The notes under the pieces were generated by a model. It ran no database searches. It was not told the DNA's origin and saw only the letters and a program-made list of their open reading frames with translations. Position numbers and translations under genes: made by a program. From positions 1 to 26,596 of IMG/VR virus record IMGVR_UViG_3300042294_003815: a DNA stretch of 26,596 nucleotides, one strand, 5' to 3'. Source of the DNA: a virus. Below are positions 22,663 to 26,596 of the stretch, piece after piece (positions within the stretch are counted from its first letter, which is position 1; each line of letters starts with the position of its first letter).

Positions 22663-25600
22663 ATGTTGTCGGAGAAGCTGTTTCAGATTATATTTCTGAA
22701 CAAATTAGAATTAGACAAAAAATATATGGATCAGCTAATGCTTCTACAAGACCTTTAGCCGAAACTCTATTCCTTAATCAAAGAATAGCATTTGTTAGAT
22801 TAGTTTCAGGGGTCAATATAGATGATGCCTCAAAACTTAGAGGTGATATTAAAAATATTATTATCTCTAATAATTTAACAGGCAATAAATTAGCCTCTAA
22901 ATTTACCCTATTTGCTGGTACCACTGAACGTGATACTAGTTTGAATACAGATTTCCAATCATCGGGAGTGATCCGTGATGGTTCTTCAATCAATAACGGA
23001 GCTTATGGTTTAGGTGGGTTAGATTTTGGTTTAAAACCTATGCCTGGTATAACCTCTGTAGACATTAAATCTGAAAATAGAGGTTCCTTAAGAACAGCTA
23101 ATATAAAAATTAAAGCTTGGAATACTACTCAATTTGATATAATTGATCTTTTATATTTAAGATTAGGATATTCTATTCTTTTAGAATGGGGTAATGTTAG
23201 TTATGCAGGTAATAATGGTGAAATCCAACCAGATAATCCTTTTACTTTAGTTGACGGATTTTTATCAGGTGGGCCTTTCCAAGGTGAAAAAACCCCACAA
23301 CCAACAACATCACCATTTCCCCCAGGTTCAGTAATTAAGGGGGGAATTGTTAATCCCTCTTTACCTACCCCAGTTGAAGGTACAGTTACTAGCAATTCTC
23401 AAGGAGAAGCTACTGTTACAGCTTTATTAGATAATATAGCCCGATATAGAAAAGAATCATCTGGTAACTATGATGCTTTTTATGGTAAAGTAATTAACTT
23501 TAACTGGTCATTTGCTGAAGACGGTTCTTATGATATTGATTTAGAACTTAGAAGTGTAGGAGATGTTGTTGAAACACTTCGAATGAATGTTTTAATTAAT
23601 GATCCAAAAACCGAAGAAGAACAGCAAGAAGAAGAAACAGATGAAGAACCAACTATTGAATCTTATAAAGACAAAAATCAATTTGGTAGATTTTTTTATG
23701 AATGTACCCGCTTTTTAAAAAAAAATGGAGAATTTGCCCAATTATCTGAAATTAAAGCTTTAAAGGGTGTAGATGGTTCAAGTGCAGCTTTTCGAACGCA
23801 AGCTAAATATTATAAAAATCAAAATAAAACTACAGTTTTAATTAATCAAAGATTTAGTGGGTTAGCTGGAAATTATTTTTATCCTGAAGGGATATTAGAA
23901 GGTAGAGATATATTTAGTTATATACGTTTTGGTAATCTTCTTAGTTTTATTCAAAATAGTATTCTTCCTGTATATAAAAATGGAAATAGTCAAACCCCTT
24001 TAATTTTTATTGATTATAATACTGATACTAATTTAGCTTATTTTAACCCTTCTCAAATTAGTGCTGATCCTAGGGTTTGTGTTATTAATACTACTTTAAA
24101 GGGAACTTATGATAATAACCCCCAAACTTTTTATTATGGTGCTGGAGGAGACCCTTATGTAGTTGATATTGGAGGAATAAAAGTAGGTCAAATTATGAAC
24201 ATATACGTAAATATGCTTCATGTATTACAACTTATAAATGATAATACTACTGATGAAGGAACATCTTTAATTGATCTTTTAACTAATTTATGTTCTGATA
24301 TTTCTTTAGCATTAGGAGGAGTTAATAATTTTGAACCTTTTATAGAAGAAGAAACTAATACTATTAAAATTATAGATCAAACCCCACTATCTGGAAGAGA
24401 TTTAATATTACCTAAACTAGGAATAAAATTAATTAAAGATACAACAGCTATAAATTTATATGGTTATAAACCAACAGAAAACCCAGAAACAAAGGAACGA
24501 TCATTTCAAGGTAATTTTGTTAGAAATTATGGTATTAAGACAGAATTAACAAATGCTTTTGCTACTACAGTAACTATAGGAGCCCAAGCTAGAGGTTCAG
24601 TTGTAGGAGAAAACTCTACAGCTTTATCTAAATTAAATGAAGGGTTAATAGATAGAATTAAACCTGAAATAAATGATAGTCCTTTACAAAATGCTAATTT
24701 ATCTCTTGAAAATGATATATTTAAAATTAAAGACTCAGCAGGTAATTATTTAGATCCATATAATCAACCTTTATCTGAAACAGATACTAAATTAGCAGAA
24801 CTTGAACAAAGATTTCCTAATGCTTCAAAAAATTATAATAAATTTGCTTATAATTTAAGTAATACATCTAATAAACCTTTACCATATTATGATGATACTG
24901 AAATAGATAATTATACTACAGTCTTATCAAATTTTCTTAAATATTCAGAAGCTAAATCAGCTATTAAAAATAACCAATCTTCGGGAGCTGAAGGATTTTT
25001 ACCAGTAAGTGTTGAACTTACTTTAGATGGTCTTTCTGGAATTAAAATTTATAATGGTTTAAATATAGATACTAGATTTTTACCTTCTAATTATCCTGAA
25101 ACTATGGACTTTTTAGTAAGCGGTTTAGGTCATAAAATAGAAAATAATATTTGGACTACCAATTTATCAACTGTAATGGTTCCTAATAATACAGTTCAAG
25201 CTGAAGATTCTTTATTTTTAATTTCTGCTCAAGAAGGTTCATTTAGAGTAGGATTTACCCCAGACGGTAATCCTATTGATATTCCTAATAGAGCTTTAGA
25301 CCCTGCCCCAAAAATTAATCCTAATAAAATAGGAACAACTGCTTATGAAAATTCACCTGTAGCTAAAAGTTTAGCATCTAAAGGTTATAAAAACGCTTCT
25401 ATCCCCAATAAAGAACTTGTAAGTATTAATTTTGCAGTAGGAGGTAATAATAGAAAACTCCACCCAGCTGCGGCTGCTGCTCTTAAACTTTGGGTAACTG
25501 ATTTAACTAATAATAAAATCCCATATAACATTAGTAGTGCATATCGTGATTACGCTCAACAAGCAGGCTTAGCAGATACCCAAAAGGAAAGTGCAGCTCC

Positions 25601-25850
25601 TGCTGGTTCTTCTCCTCACGGATGGGGTGGTGCTGTAGACTTTGGTAATTTAAATAGATTAGTAGGAAAAAGTGTTGATCCTATTATAAATTTAAATGCT
25701 CGTGTTGCTTCTGCTACCGGTGGTAATAGTTATAGTCTTATAGCACAAATAGGAACTAGATATGGTTGGTATAATCCTTGGAGATTAAGTGATAATGCTG
25801 GGCGAGATGAAATTTGGCATTTTGAATATTGGGGACCTGTTAACAGTTAA
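22659..25850 (+). CDS. Baseplate hub/spike protein with C-terminal M15 (VanY-type) peptidase domain
   Basis: A 1063-residue protein. The N-terminal part (RGSLRTANIKIKAWNTTQFDIIDLLYLRLGYSILLEWG, then YGKVINFNWSFAEDGSYDIDLELRSVGDVVE) looks like a tail hub protein with gp27-type barrels. An acidic glutamate-rich insert lies at about 320-335 (EEEQQEEETDEEP). The C-terminus from about residue 925 is a zinc D-Ala-D-Ala carboxypeptidase/endopeptidase: SSAYRDYAQQAG, SPHGWGGAVDFG with H987 and D994 as zinc ligands, and DEIWHFEYWG with E1051 as base and H1054 as third ligand. This should cut peptidoglycan stem peptides during tail penetration. It replaces the lysozyme domain that T4 carries in gp5. Coupled to the gp53-like gene by a 4-base overlap. 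An A9 run (23717-23725) is a possible slippage site. Confidence 0.85.
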   Translation: MNVVGEAVSDYISEQIRIRQKIYGSANASTRPLAETLFLNQRIAFVRLVSGVNIDDASKLRGDIKNIIISNNLTGNKLASKFTLFAGTTERDTSLNTDFQSSGVIRDGSSINNGAYGLGGLDFGLKPMPGITSVDIKSENRGSLRTANIKIKAWNTTQFDIIDLLYLRLGYSILLEWGNVSYAGNNGEIQPDNPFTLVDGFLSGGPFQGEKTPQPTTSPFPPGSVIKGGIVNPSLPTPVEGTVTSNSQGEATVTALLDNIARYRKESSGNYDAFYGKVINFNWSFAEDGSYDIDLELRSVGDVVETLRMNVLINDPKTEEEQQEEETDEEPTIESYKDKNQFGRFFYECTRFLKKNGEFAQLSEIKALKGVDGSSAAFRTQAKYYKNQNKTTVLINQRFSGLAGNYFYPEGILEGRDIFSYIRFGNLLSFIQNSILPVYKNGNSQTPLIFIDYNTDTNLAYFNPSQISADPRVCVINTTLKGTYDNNPQTFYYGAGGDPYVVDIGGIKVGQIMNIYVNMLHVLQLINDNTTDEGTSLIDLLTNLCSDISLALGGVNNFEPFIEEETNTIKIIDQTPLSGRDLILPKLGIKLIKDTTAINLYGYKPTENPETKERSFQGNFVRNYGIKTELTNAFATTVTIGAQARGSVVGENSTALSKLNEGLIDRIKPEINDSPLQNANLSLENDIFKIKDSAGNYLDPYNQPLSETDTKLAELEQRFPNASKNYNKFAYNLSNTSNKPLPYYDDTEIDNYTTVLSNFLKYSEAKSAIKNNQSSGAEGFLPVSVELTLDGLSGIKIYNGLNIDTRFLPSNYPETMDFLVSGLGHKIENNIWTTNLSTVMVPNNTVQAEDSLFLISAQEGSFRVGFTPDGNPIDIPNRALDPAPKINPNKIGTTAYENSPVAKSLASKGYKNASIPNKELVSINFAVGGNNRKLHPAAAAALKLWVTDLTNNKIPYNISSAYRDYAQQAGLADTQKESAAPAGSSPHGWGGAVDFGNLNRLVGKSVDPIINLNARVASATGGNSYSLIAQIGTRYGWYNPWRLSDNAGRDEIWHFEYWGPVNS

Positions 25851-25852
25851 TT

Positions 25853-26467
25853 ATGGCATACTATCCTAAATCTCAAGTTAAAACTAATTTATATGCTAAC
25901 TTTGGAGAATATCTAATAAATTCTACAGGAGAACCTTATCAAGGTCCATATTGGAAAAATTCTAAGGGAGAATTTTATACTGGAAAAACTCCAAGTGATG
26001 TACCTTTCCAACAATTAACCCCTACTTTTGATCCAGTAAACGAATTTATATCCCCAGTTCCAGCAAACCCCATTTCTGAAGTAGTTACTACTGATTTAGG
26101 GTATATTTTATCTAAGGGTATAAGTATAGGTAACATAGATAATTATAGAGCTTTACCTACTTACATTTCGAACCCCCCTACTCAACAAGATTACCAGAAT
26201 GGAGAATTTAGAAGATATTTTTGTAAAAAAGCAAATGAAATATTTTATTTAGAAATAGATAAAAACACATACGATAATTTAGTTGCGAAAAACCCTCAAT
26301 ACTTATGGCAACTATATCCTCCATTCAATTTACCTTGGCAAATTACTGGAATTCAAGAACAAGTAGCCCGTACTAATAAAAATATAGTAGATTTAACATC
26401 TCAAAGACTTAAATTACCTAGATTTGGAGATTACCTAAATAATAATTACCTTAAGTACTATAAATAA
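25853..26467 (+). CDS. Probable structural protein (204 aa), unknown function
   Basis: A 204-residue protein starting 2 bases after the hub gene stop. The N-terminus MAYYPKSQVKTNLYANFGEYLI, followed by GEPYQGPYWKNSKGEFYTGKTP, is a pattern I recall from unnamed structural proteins next to tail genes in uncultured phages. The C-terminal part is Tyr/Asn/Pro-rich (YLWQLYPPFNLPWQITGIQEQVARTNKNI). No membrane segment, signal or enzyme motif is visible. By position, after the hub, it may be a baseplate or fibre-connection protein. It ends Tyr-Lys-stop, and its last bases contain CTATAAATA, which equals the T4 late promoter consensus but may be chance. Confidence 0.75.
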   Translation: MAYYPKSQVKTNLYANFGEYLINSTGEPYQGPYWKNSKGEFYTGKTPSDVPFQQLTPTFDPVNEFISPVPANPISEVVTTDLGYILSKGISIGNIDNYRALPTYISNPPTQQDYQNGEFRRYFCKKANEIFYLEIDKNTYDNLVAKNPQYLWQLYPPFNLPWQITGIQEQVARTNKNIVDLTSQRLKLPRFGDYLNNNYLKYYK

Positions 26468-26471
26468 AGGG
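26468..26471 (+). promoter_or_regulatory. AGGG ribosome-binding site before a GTG start
   Basis: AGGG lies 7 bases before GTG 26479, directly after the previous stop codon. It is the only convincing Shine-Dalgarno-like site at a start codon in the window, and it supports the GTG start of the truncated gene. Confidence 0.5.
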
Positions 26472-26478
26472 TAAATAA

Positions 26479-26596
26479 GTGTTTTGGTTAATAGAAAATA
26501 AAGGTCAACTAGAGGAGTTTTGCTATAAGGGTTTTAAAGAAGCGTTTGTGGAGATAATCCCATACTCTCCATTTATTCACCCAATCCAAAATTCCA
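26479..26596 (+). CDS. Start of a gene running off the window (unknown)
   Basis: An open frame from GTG at 26479, immediately after an in-frame TAA (26476-26478), to the window edge: 39 full codons. It reads (M)FWLIENKGQLEEFCYKGFKEAFVEIIPY and then SPFIHPIQNS. There is no in-frame ATG in this part, so GTG with the AGGG site is the only good start seen. I do not recognise it with confidence. The IEN...L.EF...G..EAF.E.IPY pattern reads as a globular alpha/beta enzyme-like N-terminus rather than a tail protein, so the structural module may end here. Confidence 0.65.
   Translation, partial: MFWLIENKGQLEEFCYKGFKEAFVEIIPYSPFIHPIQNS

Noticed and set aside
1-26596. TAG recoding (alternative genetic code), considered because no gene ends in TAG
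   Set aside because: All genes read through at normal family lengths without in-frame TAG, so nothing needs suppressing. A/T bias towards TAA explains the pattern.
1-26596. tRNA, rRNA, insertion sequence or integrase/attachment site
   Set aside because: No cloverleaf-like gap, transposase motif, integrase or flanking direct repeats were seen. Gaps between genes never exceed about 100 bases.

Overview
This window looks like the tail-gene region of a tailed phage with a contractile (myovirus) tail, or of a prophage of that type. Every gene I can support lies on the + strand, and they are packed with gaps of a few bases or 4-base ATGA overlaps. The DNA is A+T-rich. Almost no start codon has a Shine-Dalgarno sequence; starts are preceded by A/T-only leaders. 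That pattern, together with a zinc peptidase suited to Gram-negative peptidoglycan, suggests a Bacteroidota host. This is an inference: no host gene is present.

Layout. (1) 1-5385: the 3' end of one fibre-type gene and three complete tandem paralogues of about 550 residues. Each is an array of about 23-24 short repeats (consensus NTA[I/V]G..AL..NTTG, about 17 residues) followed by a self-cleaving S74 intramolecular chaperone. (2) 5425-5691: a small unknown gene. (3) 5698-12687: a six-gene carbohydrate-modification island with a sulfotransferase, a GT9-like glycosyltransferase, two Fe(II)/2-oxoglutarate-type oxygenases, a two-headed glycosyltransferase with a TPR-like tail, and an FkbM methyltransferase fused to a GT2 glycosyltransferase. 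(4) 12706-12954: a small coiled-coil protein. (5) 13048-26467: the tail machine in assembly order, namely sheath, tube, a gp26-like protein with its downstream partner in the +1 frame, tape measure, a small structural protein, a baseplate-type protein, a gp53/LysM-like wedge protein, a hub protein with an M15 peptidase domain, and a 204-residue structural protein. (6) 26479 to the edge: the start of another gene with a GTG codon and, unusually here, an AGGG ribosome-binding site.

Regulation. A nearly invariant element, ATATTTATAATAAAAT, stands just upstream of the sheath, tube, tape-measure and 90-residue genes, and in weaker form before the coiled-coil gene. It is a good candidate for a phage-specific late promoter. 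A strong intrinsic terminator separates the highly expressed sheath/tube pair from the chaperone and tape-measure genes. The junction between the gp26-like gene and the next gene (16482-16504) has the marks of a programmed +1 (or -2) frameshift: a T7 run inside a 23-base shared open window, and an abrupt local switch to G+C-rich codons including AGGAGG.

How it fits together. The tail genes build the contractile machine, the hub carries a cell-wall enzyme for entry, and the fibre paralogues probably bind the host. The island between them could hydroxylate, methylate, glycosylate and sulfate a surface, either the phage's own repeat-rich fibres or the host envelope. I regard that pairing as the most interesting possibility in the window; it is a hypothesis from gene content and position.
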